DNA of 64,000 nt from Isosphaera pallida ATCC 43644 (GTDB lineage: Bacteria > Planctomycetota > Planctomycetia > Isosphaerales > Isosphaeraceae), in the NCBI RefSeq assembly GCF_000186345.1, contig NC_014962.1, positions 744,001 through 808,000 on the forward strand, in the 5' to 3' direction. The position numbers and the translations under genes are program-made. This document shows, piece by piece, positions 1-8,993 of the stretch. Position 1 is the stretch's first letter, and the number at the start of each line of letters is the position of its first letter. The notes beneath the pieces are model-generated. The model searched no databases, had not been told where the DNA came from, and was given only the letters and a program-made list of their open reading frames with translations.

Positions 1-172
1 ATCAGGGTTGAGCGTGGACCTTGGAATGGGATCGGGTCTTGATTTCAACCGGAACCGCAACGCTTGGCAAGTCACCCGCCGCCGTTGGAAAACCGTCTCC
101 TTCCCGGGGAGAGGCGGAGGTTGATTCGGTTGTGCTGACAATTTGGTTGGAGTGTCGGCAAAGCTGATTAGA

Positions 173-1144
173 TTAGTTGTGGTCGCGTCGGAGCAGGGGC
201 GGGGTGAGCGAGCTGAGGTCGGGCAAGCGATCGAACAGACTGTGCCCGGCCTCGCTGCTTTCCACGGGACCACTGGATTGACGGGCGGTGATGAGGATAA
301 CGCGCTGGATGGTCTGGTCCCCTTGAACGGCGTCGCGTCCCTGGAAGTAAAAACCGCCCAGACTTTGGCCATGTCCGGGCAGGCCTCCCAAAATTAGAAG
401 CTGGTCGGGCCTCAGATCGACCTCCAAGGCCAGTTCGCGGAAGGCATCCTCGGTCTGGCCCTGACGAACCAGGAATTGTTGACTGCCGAAGGTGCCAGGG
501 GTGACGTCGGGCACGAAGCCTCGGGTGAGTTCGCCATGATGCACCTCGGGGATCAGATGAATCCGCACATCACGCGCTCCGTGATGGCGCGCGGTGACGC
601 GGAGGACGCCGTTGAGCTTGACGTAATCCTTGCCCTGAATGCGTCCGCCGCGATTGAGCAGCAGACTGGCGTGTTCCGCGCTGGCGAGGTTGATCATGGT
701 GCGTTCGCCATCGGGCAGGTTGAGCCGAGCCACATCAACCTTACCCATCGCGGCACCGCGTAGACGTTCCTCCACCACCGCGGGGGGGCCTCCCGAAAGC
801 CGTCCCACCCGCAAACCATTGGCCGCCAGTAGTGCGCGCTGCTCGGCGGAGACAATTTGCTCGTCGGCCAGTGTCCAGAGGTCTTCGGACAAGACCTGGT
901 CGTTGAGAGGGCCAGTGAGGGTGACCACCTCCAGGTCGAAGCGCCGGGGAGCCAGCACCTCCTGACGCTGTTCGGTCTCCGCCTTGAGGCGTCGCGCCTC
1001 GGCTTGGCGGGCCGCCTCGAGGGCCGCCTCGATCGCGGCGGGTTTCACGGTCGAGCAACCAATCAGCAGCGCCGCGGCAATTCCCGCCGCCAGGCTAAGC
1101 CCGATCGGACGACGGCGGGCAGGGGCGATCCTCCCGCTCACCAC
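173..1144 (-). CDS. putative lipoprotein of unknown function
   Basis: The frame is open from an ATG at 1240, but a lipobox (LLIGC) lies only about 30 residues after a GTG at 1144. That GTG gives a normal signal: a basic stretch (ARRR), a hydrophobic run, then the cysteine. I therefore prefer the 323-residue start; the ATG would leave an unusual 60-residue leader. After the cysteine come an Ala/Glu/Arg-rich helical stretch and then a beta-rich part. Near the C-terminus, ILGGLPG followed by VILITARQ faintly recalls the C-terminal part of secretin-type proteins, but this is too weak for a name. The protein is probably anchored to a membrane. It stands alone, with no operon partner visible, and I do not recognise the family. 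Confidence 0.6.
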   Translation of the reverse strand: MVSGRIAPARRRPIGLSLAAGIAAALLIGCSTVKPAAIEAALEAARQAEARRLKAETEQRQEVLAPRRFDLEVVTLTGPLNDQVLSEDLWTLADEQIVSAEQRALLAANGLRVGRLSGGPPAVVEERLRGAAMGKVDVARLNLPDGERTMINLASAEHASLLLNRGGRIQGKDYVKLNGVLRVTARHHGARDVRIHLIPEVHHGELTRGFVPDVTPGTFGSQQFLVRQGQTEDAFRELALEVDLRPDQLLILGGLPGHGQSLGGFYFQGRDAVQGDQTIQRVILITARQSSGPVESSEAGHSLFDRLPDLSSLTPPLLRRDHN

Positions 1145-1453
1145 CAATCCGGCATGATCGCTCGCGTTGGGGTTGCCTGCCACGCGCACGGTGTTCCATC
1201 CTTGGTCACGGGGGGTCCGATCTGTTCCGTTCCGATCCATTCAGTCCGGCCGGGGTACCAACGACACCGAGCCATCTCCCAACTCCGTTTTGACCAACTG
1301 CGTTGAATCAGGAGTTGGGGACGAGGATGTCGTTCATCCCGACATTCCCTAAAATCGGCGTGATCGACCGGAAACATCAGTCGTTTTGGAAGAACGACTC
1401 AAGCGGCGACTGGATTGGAAATGACACGACCCATCAGGCGTGGCGACGAGATG

Positions 1454-2236
1454 TTAGGCGAAATCGTCTACCGTCGGTTTGATGACGAGCTCGAAGACGT
1501 GAGCGCGGGCGGGCAGATCGAGAACGAAGCGGACGGCCTCGGCGACATCCTCGGGTTGAAGGATCAGCGCCCGGCGCTCGACCCCAACGGGGTTGGGGCG
1601 TTGATCGAGGATAGCGGTGTCTACCTCGCCGGGGTAGATGACGGTGGAGCGAATGCCATGCTGGCGTTCCTCGCGGCTTAGGGTGATCCCTAACGCCGCC
1701 TGACCGTACTTGGACGCCGAGTAGGCGACCCCACCCAGTGGAGAGGCACGCATCCCGGAAATCGAACAAATTTGGATGATCGTGCCATTCCGGCGTGCCC
1801 GCATCGTCGGCAGTACCGCGCGGGTCACGTTGTAGGCTCCGGTCAGGTTGGCGGCCAGCAGACGATCCCAATCGGCCGGGTCGAGTTCGGCCATCGCCCG
1901 ACGCTTGATGTTGGTGCCGGCGTTGCACACCAGGGCGTCGAGTCCTCCCAAGGCGTCCAAGTCCTCCTGCGCTTGGCGATCGACCCAGGCGCGGTTGGCC
2001 ACGTCGCACTCGGCGGCTCGAACCTGAGTCTCCGGGACGATGGCCGCGATTTCCCGAGCCACCGCCTCCACCTTGGCCCCAGTTCGTCCCCAGAGGATCA
2101 GGTTCCAGCCGTGACGAGCCAGCAGCAATGCGGTGGCGCGGCCGATGCCGCCCCCCGCGCCGGTGATCAGAGCGATGCGTCGGCGGGAGGGAACAACAGC
2201 GGAGGAGGTCGAGGCGTCGGGGGCCGGAGTCGTCAT
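1454..2236 (-). CDS. short-chain dehydrogenase/reductase (SDR)
   Basis: Classical SDR of 260 residues with a Rossmann fold that binds NAD(P). Visible motifs are TGAGGGIG (residues 25-32), CNAG near 104-107, the structural Asn of LLAANLTG (130), the catalytic Ser of ICSISG (158 or 160) and YSASK (Tyr172, Lys176). The reading frame is open upstream to 2422, but homology begins only after the ATG at 2236, so that start is used; no clear ribosome binding site is seen. After the glycine motif the sequence reads LWGRTG, and an Arg there often goes with NADP preference, though this is inference. The substrate is not readable from the sequence. The gene stands alone between a lipoprotein and a protease gene on the same strand. 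Confidence 0.9.
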   Translation of the reverse strand: MTTPAPDASTSSAVVPSRRRIALITGAGGGIGRATALLLARHGWNLILWGRTGAKVEAVAREIAAIVPETQVRAAECDVANRAWVDRQAQEDLDALGGLDALVCNAGTNIKRRAMAELDPADWDRLLAANLTGAYNVTRAVLPTMRARRNGTIIQICSISGMRASPLGGVAYSASKYGQAALGITLSREERQHGIRSTVIYPGEVDTAILDQRPNPVGVERRALILQPEDVAEAVRFVLDLPARAHVFELVIKPTVDDFA

Positions 2237-2539
2237 GGTTGCGGTCTCGGGTGAAAAGCGGGGTTGGCGGATCTGGGAGGAATCGAATCTCGAAATCACC
2301 CCGGATCGAGGTGACGCGAGGTCGCCGCGATCGCGGAAGAACACGAGAGCGAAGCTGGAAAGGAAGAACGACGCTAGCACGCTTGGCGGTCGTTGGCCAC
2401 GACCCAGCGTGGCTGAGATCAAACAAGAACTCCCGCCCGATCAACTCCTCAAGAAGAAGCGTGATCGGGCGGGGGCGCGAGGCGAATCACGGCGGGTTTG
2501 CCTGGATGGGTCGAGGTCGAGAACGATCGAAGAGGTGAA

Positions 2540-4108
2540 TCAGCGGATGCGACCAGGTTGGAATGTCTCGATTCGAGTGAACTCAATCCCTGGCTTGTTC
2601 AACGCCAGAGAGGACCGGTTCGAACCGCTTCCAGCGAAGGAAGAGAGGGGGGGTGGCGAATTCGGAGTGGTCGCGTCGTAGGCTGAAGAGTCGACCGAAT
2701 CCGCCTCGGAAGGGTTGTTGAGTCTGGGGTTGTTGGAGCTGGCGTCGTTACGCCAGCGTTCGTTCAAGATCGAGCGGAGCGTTTGGAACGAACGCAAGCG
2801 TTGAGGAGGAATGATGGTTCGGCTAGGGGTTGGCTTGCTGGTCACCGGAGTCGCGGACACGGGTGTCGCCGGCTCGGGGGCCGTTGCGGGGTCTGGTTCG
2901 GAAAACGCAGACGTTGGAGGGGACGAAACCGGCTCGGCAGAACGCGGGACCAGTCGTTGAGCTTGAAGTTGAGGCGAAGGAATCAACGAGGCAGAGCGAG
3001 CCAAGTTGAGCCGGTTGTAGGTGGCGTTGGTGATCGGGTCAAACAGAGGATCGGCCCCTTGCTTCAGCCAGCGTTCCAGGTCGTCCACCGACGGCAACAC
3101 GCCGAAGCGTTTGAGATAGATCGACTGGAGCAACAGCACTGCGCCGGTCACAATCCCCGCCGAGTAGCTGGTACCATCGTGGAAGCCCAGCGAACCGTCG
3201 CCGTAGGGACCAACCAGACCTTCGCCGGGGGCAACGATGTCGGTGGCGTTGGGACCGTTGGCCAGACGCTGAGCCGAAGCCAGGAAGGCGTCGCCGGAGA
3301 CATTGTGCCCACTCACGCTGATCGTGTTGGCGAGAATCGCGGTGAAGCCCATTCCCTGACGACCATCGAACGAATTGCCCGAGGCCGCCACCACCGCCAC
3401 CCTCATGTCGCGGAGCTTCTTAATAGCGCTGGCGATTCGTTGACCCCACCCACCGTCGCGGGAGAACCAATCGGATGTGTAGGTCTGACCATCCGACAAC
3501 GAGAGGTTCACCACGGTGATCGAGCGGTCGCCGGATTCAACCCGTTCGATGACCCATTCCAAGGCTCGGGCAATGTTGGCGAAACTCGCTGCGCCGGAAT
3601 CGCCCACCACCCGCAACGGCACCGCGCCGGCGGCGGGAGCGACTCCTTGATGGTCGGGCGCGTTGGCGACCGCCAACGAAGCAACGATGTTGCCATGAGG
3701 CACGGAACTGGAGGGATCAGCGTCGTTGTCGGCGAAATCCCAACCTGGAGCGACGTTGTTGGCCCAGGTGGTCAAGGTGGGGTTCAAACCCGTGTCTAGG
3801 AAAGCGGCGTTGAGTCCCGATCCGTCCACGCCATACTCGGCGCGAACCTGAGCAGCCCCCGCCGGGTCCAGGCCACGGAACTGGTTGGAGGCACTCAAGG
3901 ACGCCGGAAAGGCGACGGTTTGACCCCACCACGGGACGGAACCAACAGTCAAAAGTTGACGACTCTCAAGATGCGTGGCGACTTGGCCGGGCTGAAAACG
4001 AAAGGATGACCTGGAAGCGGTCAAGCCCGATCCGGTTCGTATCCGCCATCCGATGCGTCGGAATTGTGCAAGACGCCTCCAGAGCGAGTTGAAGACTCTC
4101 CACCCCAT
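2540..4108 (-). CDS. subtilisin-like (S8) serine protease with LExRxLL N-terminal motif
   Basis: Subtilase domain with the full triad, numbered from the ATG at 4108: Asp105 (FLDTGLN), His138 (VPHGN), oxyanion Asn245 (AASGNS) and Ser314 (DGTSYS). The N-terminus is basic and carries HLESRQLL near residues 46-53. This matches the LEPR-x-LL motif found at the start of many planctomycete surface proteins, so export to the cell surface is likely. After the catalytic domain comes a long Pro/Ser/Thr-rich tail (about 390-520) without a recognisable domain. The ATG at 4108 has GGAG nine bases upstream; an ATG at 4141 would add 11 residues. The substrate is unknown. The gene is divergent from kdsB. Confidence 0.85.
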   Translation of the reverse strand: MGWRVFNSLWRRLAQFRRIGWRIRTGSGLTASRSSFRFQPGQVATHLESRQLLTVGSVPWWGQTVAFPASLSASNQFRGLDPAGAAQVRAEYGVDGSGLNAAFLDTGLNPTLTTWANNVAPGWDFADNDADPSSSVPHGNIVASLAVANAPDHQGVAPAAGAVPLRVVGDSGAASFANIARALEWVIERVESGDRSITVVNLSLSDGQTYTSDWFSRDGGWGQRIASAIKKLRDMRVAVVAASGNSFDGRQGMGFTAILANTISVSGHNVSGDAFLASAQRLANGPNATDIVAPGEGLVGPYGDGSLGFHDGTSYSAGIVTGAVLLLQSIYLKRFGVLPSVDDLERWLKQGADPLFDPITNATYNRLNLARSASLIPSPQLQAQRLVPRSAEPVSSPPTSAFSEPDPATAPEPATPVSATPVTSKPTPSRTIIPPQRLRSFQTLRSILNERWRNDASSNNPRLNNPSEADSVDSSAYDATTPNSPPPLSSFAGSGSNRSSLALNKPGIEFTRIETFQPGRIR

Positions 4109-4717
4109 GCACCTGGTCTCCCCGGACGATTCCCCCACCATTGAGAATCATCCCGCGTTCGGTTGAGGAACGCTCCCCTTCCATGGCGCATCGACCGAAC
4201 GGTGTCAGGGTCGCCTGGCAACCCCCAGCGTCGGCCGCGCGGATGTCGGGCACAATCATGAACCCAACAAAATCAGAGCGCAGGTCGGGTCTGATCCGAG
4301 GAATCAAGCCTCGGACCCCGACCAAAGAATCCACGAGCTTCAAAATGTTCCTAGGAACCAAGATTGATGTGGTCCTGAATCAACGTCGAGTCGCGGTTCC
4401 TCTCCCGCGGGGTGGTTTGGCCGCTGTTTCCACAGCGAAATCCACCTCAGATCCAAGATCCATCAACGGACACCCAACCGAAGCACCTTGGAAAGAAAAG
4501 AGGCAGAAGGCTTGGGACGAGCATGGAACACGGAACGAACCGCGCACAAACTCGTCTGGAGCGTTGGGCCGTCTCGTCGTATGGTGCCCACTCCCCAATT
4601 CAATCCCGTGCTGGACTTCGGGCGGCATAGGATTCGAATCTGGGGATGGCCGGGAGGATGGACCCTCTCGGATCATCGACGCATTGCGAGTTTGCGCCCG
4701 AAGGGTCGGTCAAGCAA
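4109..4717. other. intergenic region between divergent protease and kdsB genes
   Basis: About 600 bases between the divergently transcribed protease and kdsB genes, so both promoters should lie here. I see no convincing sigma70 -35/-10 pair, no RNA gene and no gene-like reading frame. The frames that are open run antisense to each other and look like nothing known. Confidence 0.4.
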
Positions 4718-5485
4718 ATGAAAACCGTGGGGATCATCCCGGCCCGCTACGCTTCAACCCGTCTTCCCGGTAAACCCCTTCTAAGCGAAACAGGGCGTCC
4801 ACTCATTGTCCATGTGTTGGACGCGGCCGCCCGCGCTCGTCGTTTGGATCAAGTGATCGTCGCCACTGACGACCTTCGAATTGCCCAGGCCGTGACCGAC
4901 CACGGCGGGCGTGCGGTGTTGACCCGCTCCGACCATCCCACTGGCTCGGATCGAGTGGCCGAGGTCGCCGCCCAACTCACCGAGGTCGATCTGATTGTGA
5001 ACCTGCAAGGGGACGAGCCCGAGGTGGCCGGGGCTTCGATCGACCTGCTGGTGGATCTGCTGGCCGACCATCCTGAGGTGCCGATGGCGACCCTTGCCGC
5101 GCCGATCGTTGATCGGGCGGTTTACGACGACCCGTCCTGCGTCAAAGTGGTCCGCGCTGCCAACGGCCGGGCGTTGTATTTCTCCCGCGCGCCGATCCCC
5201 CACCACCGCGATGCACCCTCTCTGCGGGGCGTCACGCCAGAACATCCTTGGGGGTTGTTGCACATCGGGATTTACGCCTATCGCCGCGAGTTTCTGCTCG
5301 GGCTGGCACAAGTGCCGCCTTCCCCTCTTGAAGAAACCGAGAAGCTGGAGCAGCTTCGGGTGCTAGAGGCGGGTCATCCCATTTTGGTGGGCGTGGTTCC
5401 CGAGCGGAGCGTGGGCATCGACACGCCCGAGGATTATCGTCGATTCGTCGAACGCTGGCGCGCTGGTCGGGTGCAGGCCGCGTGA
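4718..5485 (+). CDS. kdsB: 3-deoxy-manno-octulosonate cytidylyltransferase (CMP-Kdo synthetase)
   Basis: Activates Kdo with CTP to give CMP-Kdo, the donor for the inner core of lipopolysaccharide; cytoplasmic. At 255 residues it is the usual KdsB length. The signature IPARYASTRLPGKPL covers residues 8-21 (Arg10, Arg15, Lys19 bind the nucleotide), followed by VATDD (48-52), TRSDHPTGSDR (69-79) and NLQGDEP (95-101, Asp99 a metal ligand). Late motifs include HIGIYAYR, the LE.LEQLR region and GIDTPED. The frame is open upstream to 4646, but the family start MKTVGIIPAR at 4718 is clear. It stands alone here, with no other Kdo or lipid A gene in the window. Its presence implies an outer membrane carrying Kdo. 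Confidence 0.95.
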   Translation: MKTVGIIPARYASTRLPGKPLLSETGRPLIVHVLDAAARARRLDQVIVATDDLRIAQAVTDHGGRAVLTRSDHPTGSDRVAEVAAQLTEVDLIVNLQGDEPEVAGASIDLLVDLLADHPEVPMATLAAPIVDRAVYDDPSCVKVVRAANGRALYFSRAPIPHHRDAPSLRGVTPEHPWGLLHIGIYAYRREFLLGLAQVPPSPLEETEKLEQLRVLEAGHPILVGVVPERSVGIDTPEDYRRFVERWRAGRVQAA

Positions 5486-6013
5486 AGTCCAGCCCGCCGA
5501 GTAGGGAGGTCGAACGACGCTTGAGTTCCTCCCGACGTTGTTGGAACCAGGTTTGGACTAGGTTCACGATCGACTCGGCCACCAGACCCCAGACGCCGCG
5601 ACTTCTACTCTCATCCGCCAGGCGGGTGGAGAACGTGCCCGTAATCGTGAGCCGGGCATTCCTGGAAAGATGTGTTTGAGAACACAGCAGCGAGACCGCT
5701 TTCTTTGGTAAACGTGATGGAATCAATAGAGACCATCGTACCAATGCCTATCTCAATTTTATCGAATTCCAAGAGGCTTCATGTGTGATTTCACTGACCC
5801 GGCCGGAGAGGATAGTGGGGGTGTCCCAGCGCGATCATCCCGTCGGCCTGATGGGACCTTGGACCATCCTCGACACTTAGGCTCTGGCGGGTTGAACCGC
5901 TTCGGGCTACAATGGCCTCGCCGACGCGCCGAGGGTGGGACAAGGTCGCTAACGCGCGTAGAACCCGAGGCAGCAAGGCCTTTGGACCAGACCAAGGGAA
6001 GGAAACTCGACAG
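5486..6013. other. intergenic region, no gene recognised
   Basis: 528 bases between kdsB and the small helical-protein gene. Reading frames exist on both strands, but they are short, Arg/Pro/Ser-rich and overlap kdsB antisense or the next gene, so I reject them. The stretch 5700-5780 is more AT-rich than its surroundings and may hold a promoter for the next gene. No hairpin with a T-run is obvious. Confidence 0.4.
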
Positions 6014-6358
6014 ATGGATCATTCTGCGTCGTTGGCCACGGTTCCCCATGATCCCCGGCGCAATCCGAGTTATCCGGCCAAGATTCACGCCTACGAGGGG
6101 CCGCATTGGCAAGCAGTGGTCGCTCAGGCTCGCTCGCGGGTGGAGGCGGTTCGGGTCGCCCTAGAGGGAATGGCCGAGGCGGCGCGACAGTCCAAGCTGC
6201 GGCTTTACCATCAAATGCTCGGCGCGCTGGATCAGATTGAAGATATGGCCAAACGTTTGCCGGGCGAGGTGGGCGACCTCTACGCCGAGGACCGCCACAA
6301 ACTCGAGGAAGCACAGGCCGCGCTGGATCGCCTGATCGCGCGGTTTCACCAACCCTAA
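6014..6358 (+). CDS. small helical protein of unknown function
   Basis: 114 residues starting MDHSASLATV. The ATG at 6014 is preceded by AGGGAAGGA at a suitable distance, which decides this start over an in-frame ATG at 5912. From about residue 30 the protein is almost all predicted helix, with heptad-like spacing (MAEAARQSKLRLYHQMLGALDQIEDMAKRL) and a second helix rich in Glu, Ala and Leu, so a two-helix coiled coil is likely. There are no cysteines, signal peptide or membrane segment. The family was not recognised and neighbours do not suggest a role. Confidence 0.6.
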   Translation: MDHSASLATVPHDPRRNPSYPAKIHAYEGPHWQAVVAQARSRVEAVRVALEGMAEAARQSKLRLYHQMLGALDQIEDMAKRLPGEVGDLYAEDRHKLEEAQAALDRLIARFHQP

Positions 6359-6412
6359 GAGCTCGCAACGCAATCGGTTCTTCAACCAATTTAACTCGCC
6401 TAACTCGATCGT

Positions 6413-7570
6413 TCAGGCGGGCCGATCCAGAATCCTCCGGTACAGATCGTGCAGTTGGTGCACCATCGTTTCCCAACGAAACTGCTCGGCGAAACGGTTG
6501 CGACCGGCCGCGCCCAGGCGGGCGCGGCGCTCGGGATCGGCCGCCAGATCCAGGATGGCTTGAGTCAGACCAGCGAGGTCGCGGGGTTTGAGGAGGATGC
6601 CGGTCTCGGGCGTGACCACCTCACGGGCTCCGTCAATGTCGTAGGAAATCGCCGGCTTGCCCGCGATCAGACCTTGGGGCAGCACCCGCGCCAAGCCCTC
6701 GCGCAAGCTGGGATGAACCACCACGTCGCAGGCCGCCAGCAACGGCGGTATCTCGTCGGGCCGAACCAGACCTACCCAACGAATCGCCTCCGCAACCCCC
6801 AATCGTCGCGCTTTGGCCTGCAAACGTTCCCGCCAGCAACCATCCCCCACGAACACAAACCGCACCCGCGGATCGCGGCGCAGAACCTCGGGAGCCACGT
6901 CGAGCAAATCATCGTGACCCTTCAGCTCGAACAGCCGGGCCACCGTGGCAAACGCGACCGTCCCCGGCTCCAACCCCAGACGTTGACGAGTCGCGGCCGG
7001 ATCGCCGGGAGGATTGAGAAAGCGATCCACATCCATTCCACTATAAATGACATGATATTGTTCGGGCCGGCCGATTCCTGCCGCCAAGGCTTGCTGGTTC
7101 ATGGCTTGGCAAACGCCGACGATCGCGTGGCAACGCCGGGCCGCCCAGCGTTCCAGCGCAATGTAACCTCGATTGACCAGCGCCGGTTGGAAAGGCCCAA
7201 ACGGCAGGCCGTGAATCGTGTGGACCACCGCCGGCACCCGCTCGGCCCAGGCTGCCGCGCGTCCCAGAATGCCCGCTTTGGAACTATGGGTGTGGGCGAC
7301 CTCGGGACGTTCGCTACGCAGCACTCGGCGCAGCGCCACATAGGCTCGCCAGTCGGTCGCCGGCCGCACCGCCCGAATCAATTCCGGCACCATCACGACC
7401 CGTACCCCCCAGTCGCGCGCCTGTTCGAACAAGTCCCCCTCGGGACCCTCCGCCGGACCACTCACTAACACCACCTCCTCCCCCAGGTCCATTTGACCCT
7501 TCACCGACAACAGCGTGTTCTCCTGCGCTCCACCAACAATCAATCGCGTGATAATATGGACGATTTTCAT
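6413..7570 (-). CDS. GT4-type glycosyltransferase
   Basis: 385-residue GT-B fold glycosyltransferase. The N-terminal half starts MKIVHIITRLIVGGAQENTLL, typical of GT4 enzymes of the polysaccharide or capsule type. The donor-binding half contains VARLFELKGHDDLL, FVFVGDG and HPSLREGLARVLPQGL. The usual second Glu of the EX7E motif is replaced by Gln299 (first Glu is Glu291). The segment TGILLKPRD follows near the end. It probably transfers a nucleotide-activated sugar to a cell-envelope glycan in the cytoplasm or at the membrane; acceptor and donor cannot be read. It is divergent from the inositol-phosphatase-family gene and no other glycan genes adjoin it. Confidence 0.88.
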   Translation of the reverse strand: MKIVHIITRLIVGGAQENTLLSVKGQMDLGEEVVLVSGPAEGPEGDLFEQARDWGVRVVMVPELIRAVRPATDWRAYVALRRVLRSERPEVAHTHSSKAGILGRAAAWAERVPAVVHTIHGLPFGPFQPALVNRGYIALERWAARRCHAIVGVCQAMNQQALAAGIGRPEQYHVIYSGMDVDRFLNPPGDPAATRQRLGLEPGTVAFATVARLFELKGHDDLLDVAPEVLRRDPRVRFVFVGDGCWRERLQAKARRLGVAEAIRWVGLVRPDEIPPLLAACDVVVHPSLREGLARVLPQGLIAGKPAISYDIDGAREVVTPETGILLKPRDLAGLTQAILDLAADPERRARLGAAGRNRFAEQFRWETMVHQLHDLYRRILDRPA

Positions 7571-7796
7571 GGAATGGACAATCTCGACGGTCGAAAATAG
7601 GGATGGCCGGGCGAGGCGTCGCGGGATGGGGGAGTTGGTTAGAATACCCCGGTTCCTCTCGCGTCGGGAAGGCGCGTTCGCTGTGAATCCAATGGTCGCG
7701 TGGGGAGGGGTTTGATGTCCGACTCGAACCTGGATCGGACCCGACCTACGGCGTGGAGAGATTCATTTCTGGTCCAAGGAGAGGTCGCAAACGCTC

Positions 7797-8675
7797 ATGG
7801 CCGAGTTTGACGCCCGCAAGCTGGCCGACGTGGCTCCCGATCATCCCGATTTCGCCCGTCTCCTTGAAAACTGCGCTGCGACTGCCGAGCGTGCCGCGCG
7901 TCACGGCGGTAACCGGTTATTGGAGTCGTACCGCAACGTGACCGCGCGGGAGAAGGGTCCCTTCGACCTGGTCACCGATGCCGATCTCGCCAGTCAGCGA
8001 GTGATTGTCGAGACAATTCTCGAGACCCATCCCGGCCATACGATCCTTGGCGAGGAGGGCCTTCAGGCCGATCCCACCAATCCGTGGAAATGGATTGTCG
8101 ATCCCCTCGACGGCACGGTCAATTTCGCGCATGGGTTGCCGCCCTGGTGCGTGTCGATCGGCCTGGAGGCGTATGGCGAACTCGTGGTCGGCGTGATTCA
8201 CGTCCCTCTGGAGCAGGCCACCTTTCGCGCCGTCAAGGGAGCCGGGGCGGTTCTCAATGGGCAACCGATCCAGGTCAGTTCAATTGACTCGATGGAAGGA
8301 GCAGTGATTGCCACGGGCTTCCCGACTTATTGGGAACCGCATGACCCCGACCGTCTAATGGCGTTGTTCCGCCGGTTTTGCACAAGAACCCATTCGGTTC
8401 GTCGTTCCGGTTCCTCAGCGTGGAATCTGGCGATGACCGCTGCGGGAGCCTTCGACATCTGTTACGCCACGGTCATGCAACCCTGGGACGCAGCCGCGGG
8501 CGTCGTGTTGGTGCGCGAGGCGGGCGGCCAGGTCACCGACCTGGAGGGCCAACCTTACAACCTGGAGCGTCAGGCGATTCTCGCTACCAACGGTCGGTTG
8601 CATGCGGAGGCGGTTGAGGCGATCCGTCAGACCGACGCGGCGCTTGGACGTCGATCCCAGCCGGCGGCCAACTGA
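7797..8675 (+). CDS. inositol monophosphatase family protein
   Basis: 292-residue Mg2+-dependent phosphatase of the IMPase fold. Metal-site motifs are LGEEG (Glu86/Glu87), VDPLDGTVNFAHG (Asp102, Asp105) and QPWDAAAG (Asp231). It would hydrolyse myo-inositol-1-phosphate or a related sugar phosphate; the family also includes CysQ- and fructose-bisphosphatase-like activities, so the substrate is uncertain. The N-terminal 20 residues precede the family core, and the upstream AGGAGAGG near 7778 supports this ATG. The C-terminal tail after LATNGRLH is ordinary. It is divergent from the glycosyltransferase gene. Confidence 0.92.
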   Translation: MAEFDARKLADVAPDHPDFARLLENCAATAERAARHGGNRLLESYRNVTAREKGPFDLVTDADLASQRVIVETILETHPGHTILGEEGLQADPTNPWKWIVDPLDGTVNFAHGLPPWCVSIGLEAYGELVVGVIHVPLEQATFRAVKGAGAVLNGQPIQVSSIDSMEGAVIATGFPTYWEPHDPDRLMALFRRFCTRTHSVRRSGSSAWNLAMTAAGAFDICYATVMQPWDAAAGVVLVREAGGQVTDLEGQPYNLERQAILATNGRLHAEAVEAIRQTDAALGRRSQPAAN

Positions 8676-8993
8676 TCTGATCGAGTCCTACGTCTCCTTG
8701 GTCGACTCAACGACCTCTCAATGAACCGATGGGGGGTCCGCGTCGTCCAACCTCCAGACCGTTTGACGCGACCGCCCACCTCCCGAGTTCAAGTTCGCTG
8801 CGACCGCGGCCTCAGCCGGACGCGGGAGCATCCCGCGCTGGAGATGCCGCCGCGGGTCGCGTCGCGTTGAAGTGAAGGGACCGGGGAGCGAGAGCGGATG
8901 AGTTGGAGGAACGGGAGCAAACCAACCATGATCCGCGGCGTCTCCACCCTTGCCCGCGAGTTCCTTCGCCGTCACCCAGGAGGGAATCTGAAC
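8676..8993. other. intergenic region with the ribosome binding site of the next gene
   Basis: 318 bases between the phosphatase gene and the giant exported protein. The frame of the next gene is open back to 8898, but a near-perfect Shine-Dalgarno AGGAGGG at 8978-8984 sits nine bases before the ATG at 8994. I therefore treat 8898-8993 as leader. No RNA gene or clear promoter was recognised. Confidence 0.5.

Noticed and set aside
4627-4645. tRNA T-loop-like GATTCGAATC before kdsB
   Set aside because: The flanking bases do not pair as a 5-bp T stem on either strand, and no acceptor or anticodon arm fits.
5232-5744. 170-residue minus-strand open frame after kdsB
   Set aside because: More than half runs antisense through kdsB; composition is Arg/Pro/Ser-rich and no motif is seen.
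6449-7468. 339-residue plus-strand open frame
   Set aside because: Antisense shadow of the GT4 glycosyltransferase.
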